The notes: generated by a model from the sequence alone, not told the origin. 64,000 nt of DNA from an uncultured Aquimarina sp. (GCA_947489685.1 CANLEM010000001.1:124001-188000); one strand, 5' to 3'. Numbered from the stretch's first letter, positions 14,645 through 24,348 are shown. A program made the numbers and translations.

Positions 14645-15925
14645 ATGGGGTGTAGTAGTTGTTCCTCCGGTAAAGACGGACAACCGAAAGGATGTAAGAA
14701 TAATGGGACCTGTGGTACAGATGGTTGTAATAAATTAACCGTTTTTGATTGGTTGTCTAATATGTCGCTTCCTAGCGGCTCAACGCCTTTTCATTGTGTA
14801 GAAATACGATTTAAGAATGGAAGAAAAGGCTTTTTTAAGAATACCGAAAATCTTTCTCTAAGTATTGGTGATGTTGTAGCCACTGAAGCCTCTCCGGGGC
14901 ATGATGTAGGGATAGTTTCTTTAACTGGGGAGCTGGTTCGCATACAAATGAAAAAGAAAAAGGTCGATTTGGATAGCGAAGACATTAAAAAAGTGTATCG
15001 CAAAGCTTCTCAAAAAGACATTGATATCTGGCAAAAATCTCGTGATAAAGAAGAAAAAATGAAAGTTAGAGCCAGAGAAATTGCAATCAGATTAGAATTG
15101 CAAATGAAAATCTCTGATATCGAGTTTCAAGGAGATGGATCAAAAGCCACATTTTATTATACTGCCGAAGAACGGGTAGATTTCAGACAATTAATAAAAG
15201 AATTTGCTCACGAGTTTAGTACAAGAATCGAAATGCGCCAGGTAGGTTTCAGGCAAGAAGCTGCCAGGTTAGGAGGTGTTGGTTCTTGTGGTCGTGAATT
15301 GTGTTGTTCTACCTGGTTAACAGATTTTAGATCTGTAAATACAAGTGCGGCAAGGTATCAACAGTTATCGCTTAATCCACAAAAATTGGCGGGGCAATGC
15401 GGAAAATTAAAATGCTGCCTTAACTATGAGTTAGATGCTTATATTGATGCATTAAATAGTTTTCCTAAAACCGATACAAAACTGAAAACAGAAAAAGGTA
15501 CTGCCGTATGCCAAAAAATTGATATTTTCAAAGGATTTTTGTGGTATGCTTATGAAGGAGAGTGGATGAATTGGCATAAAATTTCTGCCGAACATGCAAG
15601 TGAAATTATTACCGCAAATACCAATAATGAAAAAGTTGCAAGTCTAGAAGAGTTTGCTTCAGAATTGTTAGAAGACACTAAAACAGATTTTGAGAACGTT
15701 GTAGGACAAGATAGTTTAACGCGATTTGATCAACCAAAGCATAGTAAAAGAAGAAGAAAAAACCGCAATAAGAAAAAGAATGCAAATAAAGGTAATGCCC
15801 AAAAACAAGCGGTAGCTTCGAATAAACCAAAAGAAAAAAACCCTGAAAATAAGAACAATAATAAATCAAGAAATCAACGTAATAAAAGACATCGATCACG
15901 TAATAAGAACAATGATAAGTCGTAA
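14645..15925 (+). CDS. PSP1-domain protein, RicT/YaaT-like
   Basis: 426 aa. The N-terminus is Cys-rich (GCSSCSSGKDGQPKGCKNNGTCGTDGC). The PSP1/RicT core runs from about 45 to 270 with the signature GSCGRELCCSTWL and GQCGKLKCCLNYE, whose cysteines in Bacillus RicT help hold iron-sulfur clusters in the Y-complex that assists RNase Y. The last 60 residues are strongly basic (Lys/Arg/Asn-rich), a tail that may bind RNA. In Flavobacteria this gene commonly precedes gldH, and here its end overlaps the gldH start by 14 nt. The exact role in Bacteroidetes is not established. Confidence 0.9.
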   Translation: MGCSSCSSGKDGQPKGCKNNGTCGTDGCNKLTVFDWLSNMSLPSGSTPFHCVEIRFKNGRKGFFKNTENLSLSIGDVVATEASPGHDVGIVSLTGELVRIQMKKKKVDLDSEDIKKVYRKASQKDIDIWQKSRDKEEKMKVRAREIAIRLELQMKISDIEFQGDGSKATFYYTAEERVDFRQLIKEFAHEFSTRIEMRQVGFRQEAARLGGVGSCGRELCCSTWLTDFRSVNTSAARYQQLSLNPQKLAGQCGKLKCCLNYELDAYIDALNSFPKTDTKLKTEKGTAVCQKIDIFKGFLWYAYEGEWMNWHKISAEHASEIITANTNNEKVASLEEFASELLEDTKTDFENVVGQDSLTRFDQPKHSKRRRKNRNKKKNANKGNAQKQAVASNKPKEKNPENKNNNKSRNQRNKRHRSRNKNNDKS

Positions 15926-16403
15926 GTTCATAATTATAATTTTTGTTGCAATTATTGCAGTTTCTTGTGATGATACCGGAGTTCTGGATGAGTATCAAAC
16001 CGTTGCAGAATCCTGGGAAATGGATGAAAAAATAAGTTTTACTTTACCAGAACTGGATTCGCAAAAACCATATAACTTGTTTATTAATGTTCGAAACACA
16101 AATGACTATAAGTTTAGTAATTTGTACTTAATAGCCGAAATGAGATTTCCTAATGGCAAGGTGATTACCGATACGCTAGAGTATGATATGGCAGCACCAA
16201 ATGGAGAATGGCTAGGAACAGGTTTTTCAGATGTAAAAGAAAATAAACTGTGGTATAAAGAAAAAGTAAACTTTAAAGAAGAAGGAACATATACCATTAC
16301 ACTACAGCATGCTATGAGAAAGAATGGAGATGTAGACGGAGTAACTTCTTTAGAAGGAATTACAGATATTGGATTTAGAATAGAATATGCTCAAAACCCT
16401 TAA
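15912..16403 (+). CDS. gldH: Gliding-motility lipoprotein GldH
   Basis: 163 aa. Signal MISRKFIIIIFVAIIAVSCDD with lipobox cysteine at 19, then a conserved GldH-type body (YQTVAESWEMDEKISFTLPELDSQKPYNLFINVRN..., MRFPNGKVITDTLEYDMA). GldH is one of the lipoproteins required for gliding and for type IX secretion function in Flavobacterium johnsoniae. The order ricT-like, gldH, mrcA/PBP1A is the usual flavobacterial arrangement. It overlaps the preceding gene by 14 nt and is followed 5 nt later by PBP1A, so it is cotranscribed. No other gld gene is in the window. Confidence 0.93.
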   Translation: MISRKFIIIIFVAIIAVSCDDTGVLDEYQTVAESWEMDEKISFTLPELDSQKPYNLFINVRNTNDYKFSNLYLIAEMRFPNGKVITDTLEYDMAAPNGEWLGTGFSDVKENKLWYKEKVNFKEEGTYTITLQHAMRKNGDVDGVTSLEGITDIGFRIEYAQNP

Positions 16404-16408
16404 TTACA

Positions 16409-18742
16409 ATGGCAAAGGCAACACCCAAATCAACAAAGAAAAAAAAGCAGAACACTGGGACTAACACTCTCAAGTTTATAAAAGCATTTTGGATCGCATT
16501 CGCATCAGGAGTTTTTCTGATTGTTTTATTATTTCTCCTAGCTAGTTGGGGGGCATATGGTGAGATGCCAAAATTTGAAGAGCTAGAAAATCCTCAAAAT
16601 GATCTAGCTACGCAAATTATTTCCTCAGATGGAGTGCAAATAGGAACATTTTTTAAAGAAAACCGAACTCCGGTAAGTTATGACGATCTACCACAACATT
16701 TGGTAGACGCATTGGTGGCTACAGAAGATGCAAGATACTATGATCATTCGGGTATAGATGCTCGAGGAACACTACGTGCGTTTATTTTTCTGGGTAGTAA
16801 AGGAGGAGCAAGTACCATTTCTCAACAGTTGGCAAAACAATTATTCACAGGTGGTTCGAAAAACAAGTTCGAGCGATATCTACAAAAAATTCAGGAATGG
16901 GTAATTGCTACAAGACTCGAACGACAATACACCAAGAAAGAAATCATCACAATGTACCTTAACAAGTATGATTTCTTAAATCAAGCTATTGGTATTAGTT
17001 CTGCTTCTAGAATTTATTTTGGGAAAAAGCCAAAAGATCTTAAAAAAGAAGAAGCGGCCGTATTGGTAGGGATGTTAAAAAACTCATCGCTTTTTAATCC
17101 ATTACGACGACCAGAGTTAGTGAAAACCAGAAGAGATGTAGTACTTAATCAAATGGAGAAGTACGAGTATATCAACGAACAAGAAAGAGATAGCTTAAAG
17201 CAACTACCTCTTGAGTTGGATTATTCTCCCGAGGGGCACTCTGATGGTACGGCAACATATTTTAGAGAGTATGTAAGAAGCTGGATGTCTAAATGGGTAA
17301 AAGAAAATCCAAAAGGCGTGAACGAAGAGGGAGAAACAACGTATTTTGACATCTATAGAGATGGATTACGAATTAATGTAACTATTGATTCTAGAATGCA
17401 AAAATATGCAGAAGAAGCCGTAGAGGAACATATGGCAAATCTTCAAAAAGAATTTGATAAACAAGAAAAAAATAACAAAACCTCTCCATTTAGAGATATA
17501 ACAAAAGCTGAAGTAGAGGGTATTGTCAAAAGAGGAATAAGAAGCTCTGCTCGAAGAGATGTAATGCTTAAACAAGGTAAAAGCGAAAAAGAAATCACTG
17601 CATCTTTTGATAAAAAAGCAGAGATGAAGATATTTTCCTGGAAAGGAGAAATTGATACCATCATGACTCCAAAAGACTCTATTCTGTATTACAAGAAATT
17701 TTTAAGATCGGGGTTGATGTCTATGGAGCCGCAGACCGGTCATGTAAAAGCCTGGGTTGGAGGTGTTAATTACAAACATTTTCAATACGATCATGTATAT
17801 CAGGGAGCTCGCCAGGTAGGGTCTACATTTAAACCTTTTGTTTATGCTACCGCAATTGATCAATTAAAGCTTTCGCCTTGCGATACTTTACCGAGATCAC
17901 AAATTACGATTCCTGTAGGATCTCATGGGGTGACCGAAAATGATTGGACACCCAAAAATAGCGACGGAGAGTATACGGGTTATTTAAGTCTTAAAGACGC
18001 GTTAGCCAAATCTGTAAACACGATTTCTGCTCGCCTATTGGATAGAATTGGTCCTGATCCTATAGTTGGCTTGGTAAAGAAAACAGGAGTAAATTCTGAC
18101 ATTATACCCGTAGCTTCAATTGCGTTAGGGTCGGTAGACTTAAAACTATCCGAAATGGTTGGAGCATATAGCACATTTGCTAATCAGGGGATTTATACAA
18201 AACCGGTGATGATAACCAGTATTGAGGATAAAAACGGGACTCTTTTATATCAGTTTGTTCCAGAAACCAAAGATGTTATAAGTAAAGAAGCTGCATATGT
18301 GACTATTAATCTAATGGAAGGAGTTACTCAATCTGGTTCTGGTGTGCGATTACGAACGGGCCCGTCTACTAGGTACGATATTAAAAATGTAGTTACAGGT
18401 CACCCTTATTTATTTGATAATCCTATTGCTGGTAAAACGGGGACCACTCAAAATCAAAGTGATGGTTGGTTTATGGGTATTGTACCAAATCTATGCACTG
18501 GTGTGTGGGTTGGCGGTGATGATAGAGCGACTCATTTTGAAACAACAACATTTGGACAAGGAGCAACAATGGCTTTACCGATATGGGGGTTATATATGAA
18601 AAAATGCTATGCCGATAAGACATTAAAGGTATCCAAAGAAGCGTTTAAAAAACCAGAATCATTAACAATTGAAGTAGATTGTGAAAACTTTAAAAAGGTA
18701 AACGTACAAGATGAGAATATCGATGATGAGTTCTCTTTATAA
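16409..18742 (+). CDS. Bifunctional penicillin-binding protein 1A
   Basis: 777 aa. It polymerises and cross-links peptidoglycan at the periplasmic face. After a basic cytoplasmic tail, one membrane segment lies at about 28-52. The GT51 glycosyltransferase domain follows (EDARYYDHSGIDARGTLRAF, GGASTISQQLAKQLFTGG). The transpeptidase domain shows SxxK in VGSTFKPF, SxN in KSVNTI, and KTG in AGKTGTTQNQSDGWFMG. All three active-site motifs are intact. Last gene of the ricT-like/gldH operon. Confidence 0.97.
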   Translation: MAKATPKSTKKKKQNTGTNTLKFIKAFWIAFASGVFLIVLLFLLASWGAYGEMPKFEELENPQNDLATQIISSDGVQIGTFFKENRTPVSYDDLPQHLVDALVATEDARYYDHSGIDARGTLRAFIFLGSKGGASTISQQLAKQLFTGGSKNKFERYLQKIQEWVIATRLERQYTKKEIITMYLNKYDFLNQAIGISSASRIYFGKKPKDLKKEEAAVLVGMLKNSSLFNPLRRPELVKTRRDVVLNQMEKYEYINEQERDSLKQLPLELDYSPEGHSDGTATYFREYVRSWMSKWVKENPKGVNEEGETTYFDIYRDGLRINVTIDSRMQKYAEEAVEEHMANLQKEFDKQEKNNKTSPFRDITKAEVEGIVKRGIRSSARRDVMLKQGKSEKEITASFDKKAEMKIFSWKGEIDTIMTPKDSILYYKKFLRSGLMSMEPQTGHVKAWVGGVNYKHFQYDHVYQGARQVGSTFKPFVYATAIDQLKLSPCDTLPRSQITIPVGSHGVTENDWTPKNSDGEYTGYLSLKDALAKSVNTISARLLDRIGPDPIVGLVKKTGVNSDIIPVASIALGSVDLKLSEMVGAYSTFANQGIYTKPVMITSIEDKNGTLLYQFVPETKDVISKEAAYVTINLMEGVTQSGSGVRLRTGPSTRYDIKNVVTGHPYLFDNPIAGKTGTTQNQSDGWFMGIVPNLCTGVWVGGDDRATHFETTTFGQGATMALPIWGLYMKKCYADKTLKVSKEAFKKPESLTIEVDCENFKKVNVQDENIDDEFSL

Positions 18743-18843
18743 CACACCTTTTTTATTACCTTAAATTATTTATAAAACTATCATAGTTCAAACGATATAG
18801 TACTATTTTTTTAGTACTTTTAGTCAGCTAAAATTTGAACAAT

Positions 18844-19545
18844 ATGATCAGTAGAACGGTACCCAATGTTACCGAAGCTTTATCGGGAGTCCAGGATGAT
18901 ATGACCTTCATGTTAGGAGGTTTTGGTTTATGTGGTATTCCTGAAAATGCTATTGCAGAACTTGTGAAATTAAATGTCACGGGCCTTACTTGTATTTCTA
19001 ATAATGCTGGAGTCGACGACTTTGGTCTAGGGCTTTTACTTCAGCAAAAACAAATAAAAAAAATGATATCCTCTTATGTGGGGGAGAATGATGAGTTCGA
19101 ACGCCAAATGCTTAGTGGCGAATTGGATGTAGAACTAATACCACAAGGCACGCTGGCAGAACGTTGCAGAGCTGCTCAGGGCGGTTTTCCGGCTTTTTAT
19201 ACTCCAGCAGGCTACGGCACCGAAGTAGCCGAAGGAAAAGAAACTAGAGAGTTTAATGGGAAAATGTATGTGCTAGAACATGCTTTTAAAGCCGATTTTG
19301 CATTTGTAAAGGCTTGGAAAGGTGATGAAGCTGGAAATTTAATATTTAAAGGAACTTCAAGAAATTTTAATCCATGTATGTGCGGAGCAGCAAAAATTAC
19401 TGTTGCCGAGGTCGAAGAACTGGTACCGGTCGGAACATTAGATCCTGATCAAATACATATTCCCGGGATTTTTGTGCAACGCATTTTTCAAGGAGAAAAG
19501 TATGAAAAAAGAATTGAGCAACGCACAGTTCGAAAAAGAGGATAA
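18844..19545 (+). CDS. 3-oxoacid (succinyl-CoA:acetoacetate-type) CoA-transferase subunit A
   Basis: 233 aa from the ATG at 18844 ([13 protein letters not shown]); an in-frame TTG nine nt upstream is less likely. The glycine-rich CoA site [13 protein letters not shown] is at about 25-37, and the family block [46 protein letters not shown] is complete. With subunit B it moves CoA between succinyl-CoA and acetoacetate or related 3-oxoacids, letting ketone bodies or amino-acid breakdown products enter as acetoacetyl-CoA. Subunit B is 0.7 kb downstream, separated by a peroxiredoxin gene. Confidence 0.95.
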   Translation: MISRTVPNVTEALSGVQDDMTFMLGGFGLCGIPENAIAELVKLNVTGLTCISNNAGVDDFGLGLLLQQKQIKKMISSYVGENDEFERQMLSGELDVELIPQGTLAERCRAAQGGFPAFYTPAGYGTEVAEGKETREFNGKMYVLEHAFKADFAFVKAWKGDEAGNLIFKGTSRNFNPCMCGAAKITVAEVEELVPVGTLDPDQIHIPGIFVQRIFQGEKYEKRIEQRTVRKRG

Positions 19546-19573
19546 TATAATTTTATAAAAAAACACATAAATC

Positions 19574-20215
19574 ATGGCAGCATTAAGATTAGGAGATGAA
19601 GCTCCAAACTTTATTGCCCAAACAACAGAAGGGCAGATTGATTTTCATAACTGGTTAGGTGATAGTTGGGGAATATTATTTTCGCACCCTGCAGATTATA
19701 CACCAGTATGTACTACAGAGTTAGGTACTGTTGCAAAATATACAGGTGAGTTTAATAAACGTAATGTAAAGGTAACTGCACTTAGCGTTGATGGATTAGA
19801 ATCTCATCATGGTTGGATTAAGGATATTAATGAGACGCAAAATACTACAGTTAATTTTCCGATTATTGCAGATGAGGATAGAAAGGTCTCTGAGCTATAT
19901 GATATGATCCACCCTAACGCAGATAGCCAACTAACGGTACGCTCTGTTTTTGTCATTGGTCCGGATAAGAAAATTAAACTTACGATCACATATCCGGCTT
20001 CAACCGGAAGAAATTTTGATGAGTTGCTAAGAGTAATTGATTCTCTACAATTAACCGCATATCATAAAGTGGCAACGCCGGCAAATTGGAATTCTGGTGA
20101 TGATTGTGTAATTGTTCCTTCTGTAACTAATGAAGAGATACCTAATCTTTTCCCTAAAGGTCATAAAGAGGTAAAATCATACCTAAGAATGACACCACAA
20201 CCAAATTTAAATTAA
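19574..20215 (+). CDS. Peroxiredoxin, 1-Cys Prx6/AhpC-TSA type
   Basis: 213 aa. It reduces peroxides through the peroxidatic cysteine C46 in the motif FSHPADYTPVCTTE, typical of the Prx6 subfamily. The C-terminal extension (about 160-213, NWNSGDDCVIVPSVTNEEIPNLFPKGHKEVKSYLRMTPQP) is the usual Prx6 dimerisation arm, with a second cysteine in GDDC. It lies between the two CoA-transferase subunits, 28 nt after A and 12 nt before B, so it should be translated from the same mRNA. The insertion within a heterodimer operon is odd. Confidence 0.95.
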   Translation: MAALRLGDEAPNFIAQTTEGQIDFHNWLGDSWGILFSHPADYTPVCTTELGTVAKYTGEFNKRNVKVTALSVDGLESHHGWIKDINETQNTTVNFPIIADEDRKVSELYDMIHPNADSQLTVRSVFVIGPDKKIKLTITYPASTGRNFDELLRVIDSLQLTAYHKVATPANWNSGDDCVIVPSVTNEEIPNLFPKGHKEVKSYLRMTPQPNLN

Positions 20216-20227
20216 CCTTTGATAAGT

Positions 20228-20884
20228 ATGCTAGATAAAAATGGAATAGCACGGCGTATAGCCAAGGAGTTACAAGATGGGTATTTTGTTAATCTTGGGA
20301 TCGGAATACCAACATTGGTGGCGAATTATATTCCCAAAGGGATAGAGGTCGAATTTCAGAGTGAAAATGGAGTATTGGGCATGGGGCCGTTCCCTTTTGA
20401 AGGAGAAGAGGATGCAGATATAATTAATGCGGGTAAACAAACCATTACTACAATGCCAGGAGCTTCTTTTTTTGATTCGGCAACTAGCTTTAATATGATC
20501 CGTGGTCAACATGTAGATTTGACTATTTTGGGAGCTATGGAAGTTTCTGAAAATGGAGATATAGCCAACTGGAAAATTCCTGGAAAAATGGTAAAGGGGA
20601 TGGGAGGAGCCATGGATCTTGTGGCAAGCGCAGAAAATATTATTGTAGCTATGATGCATACCAATAAAGCTGGACAATCAAAACTTCTTAAAAATTGTTC
20701 GTTACCCTTAACTGGGGTAAATTGCGTAAAAAAGGTGGTTACAAACCTTGCTTTTATGGAGATCACTGATAAAGGTTTTAAACTCTTAGAACGAGCACCA
20801 GGAGTAAGTGTAGAGGATATTAAAAATGCTACTGAAGGAGATCTCATTATAGAAGGTGATATTCCTGAAATGATTTTGGAGTAA
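20228..20884 (+). CDS. 3-oxoacid CoA-transferase subunit B
   Basis: 218 aa from the ATG at 20228 (MLDKNGIARRIAKEL); a TTG at 20219 would add three residues. The NLGIGIPTLVANYIP block and the catalytic glutamate motif SENG (in EVEFQSENGVLGMGPFP) are intact. It pairs with subunit A upstream. The GMGGAMDLV stretch is also characteristic of the family. Confidence 0.95.
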   Translation: MLDKNGIARRIAKELQDGYFVNLGIGIPTLVANYIPKGIEVEFQSENGVLGMGPFPFEGEEDADIINAGKQTITTMPGASFFDSATSFNMIRGQHVDLTILGAMEVSENGDIANWKIPGKMVKGMGGAMDLVASAENIIVAMMHTNKAGQSKLLKNCSLPLTGVNCVKKVVTNLAFMEITDKGFKLLERAPGVSVEDIKNATEGDLIIEGDIPEMILE

Positions 20885-21232
20885 CCAATATCTAATTCTT
20901 TATACAGGTTTACGAATAATAATTAAGAGTCAACGAATAATAATTTTGAGAAAGTACCGTTTGGTATAAATATACGTTGCAAACTCAATTTTGAAGGAAA
21001 AATACTACACTTTAAGAAAGCTTTCAGTTTTCTTAAACCTTTGCTTTAACCAATAAAACATAAGTTTTACGATTTAAATGTTAAAATTTTGTGTATTTTG
21101 TCGATTTATTGAGTATTTAAACGTAAATACTAAAAATAATTTGCATATTAGTGTCCCCGTAAGAACGATACCCCTAAATATTGTTTTTCAGGATTAAAAT
21201 AATTTATTAACCCACACAATATTGTCCCTATT

Positions 21233-21334
21233 ATGAAAAAGCGTATGAATCGTCTACAGCAGTCTGTTAAACCAACTATGGAGCTACTTTCTAACTGTAT
21301 GTATTTAGCGAAAAAAGTATTTTTGTTGATGTGA
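21233..21334 (+). CDS. Doubtful 33-aa ORF before an orphan terminator
   Basis: ATG to TGA, peptide starting MKKRMNRLQQSVKPTMELL and ending in a short hydrophobic run KKVFLLM. Its only support is position: it sits 48 nt before a strong terminator in a gap without other genes. No family recognised. Could be chance. Confidence 0.2.
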   Translation: MKKRMNRLQQSVKPTMELLSNCMYLAKKVFLLM

Positions 21335-21381
21335 TTTTTTGTTGTTAATTAATCGCAGATTTCCCCAAGTCGCGATGAGTG

Positions 21382-21418
21382 AAACCTGTTAAACTGTTAG
21401 GCTTAACAGGTTTTTTTT
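21382..21418 (+). terminator. Rho-independent terminator of an unassigned transcript
   Basis: 11-bp stem AAACCTGTTAA / TTAACAGGTTT with a 10-nt loop and eight T. It may also slow transcripts coming from the convergent protease gene. Confidence 0.85.
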
Positions 21419-21442
21419 ATTGAAATAATTTATTCCCTTTTC

Positions 21443-22279
21443 TTAGTACACAAACCTTAAAGCAGTTCTGTCTGCATTGGTAAAAGGTCTGTCAGATCCA
21501 TCACTACAGGCTAACATATAAGAACCATTTTCTGGCCCTCTTGGTGTACCGGGTACAAATAATGCACCTGGATTAGGAAAGCTTTGCTCATTTACCGGTT
21601 GCCCGCCACAACTAAAAGAACGATCAAAAAGATCGGTATGTCTGAACCCGATTGCATGTCCTATTTCATGAGCAATTACAGTAGGTGCATCTGCTGGTGT
21701 TCTAGAACCAAATATTCTAGAATTTAAGGTAATAGGTGTTGCCGGTTGTTGATTCCTGGGAAACCCTGCACTTCTACCAAGTACGACACCTCCATCTGGA
21801 GTATTGGGGATATCTCGTAGTAAGATTGCAATATCCGATGCAGATTGGCTAGAAGTACTTCTAAAAGAAACATTAAGATTAAGTTCATTATATCTCAACA
21901 ATGCTTCATTAAAAGCAGCTCTCATTGTAGAACTAAACGAAGAATCGAAGTATACATCTACCGTAACAGCTCTGTTTCTAGGTAGTAAACTGGGCGTTAC
22001 ATAATGTTTACTAGGTGTAGCTTCAAAAGTTTCAGATTCTTTCTCTTTTAAAAGTTGTAATACCATCTCTTTATCCAAAAAGATATCCCCCTCGACAACG
22101 AAGCCTAGTTTTCCTTCCATTTCAGCTTCATACATTGTTTCTGAAGCTAAGCCCAAGGATGCTATTTGAGAGGCTAATAATGATTGTTCTGTTTCTTGCG
22201 ATTCATCAGCTTCTGATTGGCAGGATGTAAATCCAAGAATTGCGATGCCTAAAATGGCAGAAAAAATGCTTTTTTTCAT
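21443..22279 (-). CDS. Exported HEIGH-type zinc metalloprotease (M57 family), lipoprotein
   Basis: 278 aa from the ATG at 22279 (MKKSIFSAILGIAILGFTSCQ, lipobox cysteine at 20); an upstream in-frame ATG at 22324 would spoil the signal. A propeptide-like region (about 30-100) precedes the catalytic domain. The metzincin motif HEIGHAIGFRHTD lies at 204-216 and contains all three zinc ligands. This is the M57 'dual-action HEIGH' family. Substrate unknown. A diverged paralogue lies at 30043 on the other strand, and both share the short GxxVEGDIFLDKE / GYIVDGDIFITNE segment before the catalytic domain. Confidence 0.88.
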   Translation of the reverse strand: MKKSIFSAILGIAILGFTSCQSEADESQETEQSLLASQIASLGLASETMYEAEMEGKLGFVVEGDIFLDKEMVLQLLKEKESETFEATPSKHYVTPSLLPRNRAVTVDVYFDSSFSSTMRAAFNEALLRYNELNLNVSFRSTSSQSASDIAILLRDIPNTPDGGVVLGRSAGFPRNQQPATPITLNSRIFGSRTPADAPTVIAHEIGHAIGFRHTDLFDRSFSCGGQPVNEQSFPNPGALFVPGTPRGPENGSYMLACSDGSDRPFTNADRTALRFVY

Positions 22280-22659
22280 AATTATAATAAGTTTTAAGTT
22301 TGTATTAGACATCAAGATATACATTGTGAAAAAGTGGGTTTTAACGGTTTTAACAATGCTTTTATTTGTTGCAAGGGAAAAACCTTACTCAAAAAACACC
22401 CTTACCGTAAAATCAAAAATGTGATGTTTGTAGCTTATAAAGGAGATGATAGATGTACCCTGCTGATTATGTGTAGTAAGACTACATTTTGTGAGGTAAA
22501 AATGATTCGATTTTTACGTATGTTAAGATAAACACAACAAAAAATAAAGCCTTGTATGTTTTATTAAAAGTTTAACCTTGTTTATAAAAGATTTTGGACC
22601 TGTTTATCTTGTTTTTAGGTTCAATTTTGAAAACCTTCTTGGACAATCATGCAATGATA
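22280..22659. other. Intergenic region between the M57 protease and the ABC ATPase gene
   Basis: About 380 nt. A 65-codon frame from a GTG at 22334 has poor codon character and no homology I recognise. The right end has a weak inverted repeat (GACCT/AGGTT) near 22596-22620 that might be a poor terminator of the ABC gene. Nothing else seen. Confidence 0.4.
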
Positions 22660-24348
22660 TCAACTTTTAGGAATAGCGTGTATTAACTTTTTGGTATACG
22701 CTTTGTTCGGGTTTTCATAAACCTGATCCGCATCTCCTCTTTCCTCTATTTTACCCTTATTCATGACCAATAGTTGATCAGACATATATTTTACTACTGC
22801 CAGATCATGAGATATAAAAATATAGGTAAACCCAAAATTTTCTTTAAGCTCATTTAATAAATTTAAAACTTGAGCCTGAACCGAGATGTCCAGAGCGCTT
22901 ACAGATTCATCGCAGATAATCAGTTTGGGCTGCAAGGCAATCGTGCGGGCGATACCAATACGTTGCCTTTGACCTCCGCTAAACTCATGCGGATATCTAT
23001 TAAAATGAGAAGGATCCAAGCCTACTTGTTCTAATAATCGAATTACATTCTCTTTTCTTTCACGATCGGTTTTATATAATCCGTGTACTTTCATCGGTTC
23101 CATAATCGCTCTGCCCACAGTCATTCTTGGATTAAGCGATGCAAATGGATCTTGAAAAATGAGTTGTATGTCCTTTCTAAGACTCCGTATTTCAGAAGAA
23201 GACAATTGAGTAATATCCTGACCCTTGTAAATAACCTGGCCATTATTTGCCTTATCTAATTGTAGAATAGTATTACCAAGTGTGGACTTACCGCAACCTG
23301 ATTCTCCTACTAATCCTAATGTTTCTCCTTCAAACAATTTGAAACTAACATCATTTACAGCCTTGAACTCTTTTTTCCCAAACAATCCAACTTTAGAAAA
23401 GTATATTTTTTCGAGGTTTACAACCTCTAATAAAGGTACATTATTATAGAGTTTTTGATGCTGCTGCTCTCTTTGTGCTTTGGTAATAATTTCTCGTTTT
23501 CCTCCTTGATCATTTAAATAATCAGAGATTGTAGGCAACCTTTTAAACCTTACATCTAATGTAGGTCTGGCATGTATTAAGGCCTTTGTATATTCTTGAA
23601 CGGGGGAGTTAAAAATACGTTTAGTAGGGCCATATTCTATCATTTTTCCTTGATACATAACCAAGACATTATCCGCAATTTCAGAGACCAACGAAAGATC
23701 ATGAGAAATGAACAAAACACTCATTTTATATTCCGTTTGTAGCGTTTTTAATAAACTCATGATTTCTTTTTGAACCGTAACATCGAGTGCAGTGGTAGGT
23801 TCATCAGCAATAAGTAATTTTGGTTTGCAAGCAATGGCCATAGCAATCATAATGCGTTGTTTTTGACCACCACTTAATTGATGGGGATATGATTGATATG
23901 CTCTTTCGGGGTCAGGAAGTTGTACCTTTTTAAATAAGGTAAATACTTCTGATTTTACTTCATTTTTAGAAAGAGTGGTATGTTGAAAAAGAATTTCGGC
24001 AACTTGTTTTCCACATTTCATCGAAGGATTTAAAGAGCTCATAGGTTCTTGAAAAATCATAGCTATTTCATTACCACGAATGCTCTGATATTCTTTCTCA
24101 CTTAACCCTAATAGTGTATTGCCATCAAATACTATTTCTCCTTTAGATATCGTCGAAACCTTATGCGGTAATAATCCCATTATTGCCAAAGACGCTACAG
24201 ATTTTCCACTTCCTGATTCTCCAACTACTCCTAATATTTCATTTTTATGAATATCAAAAGAAATAGTATGAAGTACTTGATTTTCGGATTTTTCTGAAAA
24301 AAAAGAAACGCAAAGATCTCGAACAGAAAGTAGTATTGTTTCATCCAT
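22660..24348 (-). CDS. Fused double-ATPase subunit of an oligopeptide-type ABC transporter (DppDF/YejF-like)
   Basis: 562 aa with two complete nucleotide-binding domains. The first has Walker A GESGSGKS near 40-47, LSGGQKQR, and Walker B LLIADEPTTALD; the second has Walker A GESGCGKST, FSGGQRQRIGIARTIAL, and LIICDESVSALD. Each domain carries the peptide-transporter C-terminal extension (VQEYTKALIHARP, NKAYTKKLIHAIP), which marks the Opp/Dpp family. The second Walker B has DES rather than DEP, which is common in this family. No permease or binding protein lies beside it, so partners must be elsewhere; orphan placement is usual in Flavobacteria. Confidence 0.93.
   Translation of the reverse strand: MDETILLSVRDLCVSFFSEKSENQVLHTISFDIHKNEILGVVGESGSGKSVASLAIMGLLPHKVSTISKGEIVFDGNTLLGLSEKEYQSIRGNEIAMIFQEPMSSLNPSMKCGKQVAEILFQHTTLSKNEVKSEVFTLFKKVQLPDPERAYQSYPHQLSGGQKQRIMIAMAIACKPKLLIADEPTTALDVTVQKEIMSLLKTLQTEYKMSVLFISHDLSLVSEIADNVLVMYQGKMIEYGPTKRIFNSPVQEYTKALIHARPTLDVRFKRLPTISDYLNDQGGKREIITKAQREQQHQKLYNNVPLLEVVNLEKIYFSKVGLFGKKEFKAVNDVSFKLFEGETLGLVGESGCGKSTLGNTILQLDKANNGQVIYKGQDITQLSSSEIRSLRKDIQLIFQDPFASLNPRMTVGRAIMEPMKVHGLYKTDRERKENVIRLLEQVGLDPSHFNRYPHEFSGGQRQRIGIARTIALQPKLIICDESVSALDISVQAQVLNLLNELKENFGFTYIFISHDLAVVKYMSDQLLVMNKGKIEERGDADQVYENPNKAYTKKLIHAIPKS

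Larger units (their letters stand above)
20885..21442. other. Long intergenic region ending in an orphan plus-strand terminator
   Basis: About 560 nt, AT-rich. The left part shows nothing definite. A 33-codon frame starts at 21233. A strong plus-strand terminator at 21382 lies about 500 nt after the CoA-transferase stop, so either that operon has a long 3' UTR or a short independent transcript (small RNA or peptide mRNA) lies here. No tRNA-like or riboswitch-like pattern seen. Confidence 0.45.

Noticed and set aside
15678-15998. 106-codon minus-strand Tyr/Asn-rich frame opposite the basic tail of the ricT-like gene
   Set aside because: Complement of a Lys/Asn-rich coding stretch; composition explains the open frame.
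20270-20677. 135-codon minus-strand frame within CoA-transferase subunit B
   Set aside because: Shadow of a well-conserved gene on the other strand.
22334-22531. 65-codon GTG-start frame upstream of the M57 protease gene
   Set aside because: Poor codon character, no signal or domain, and it lies in the probable promoter region of the divergent gene.
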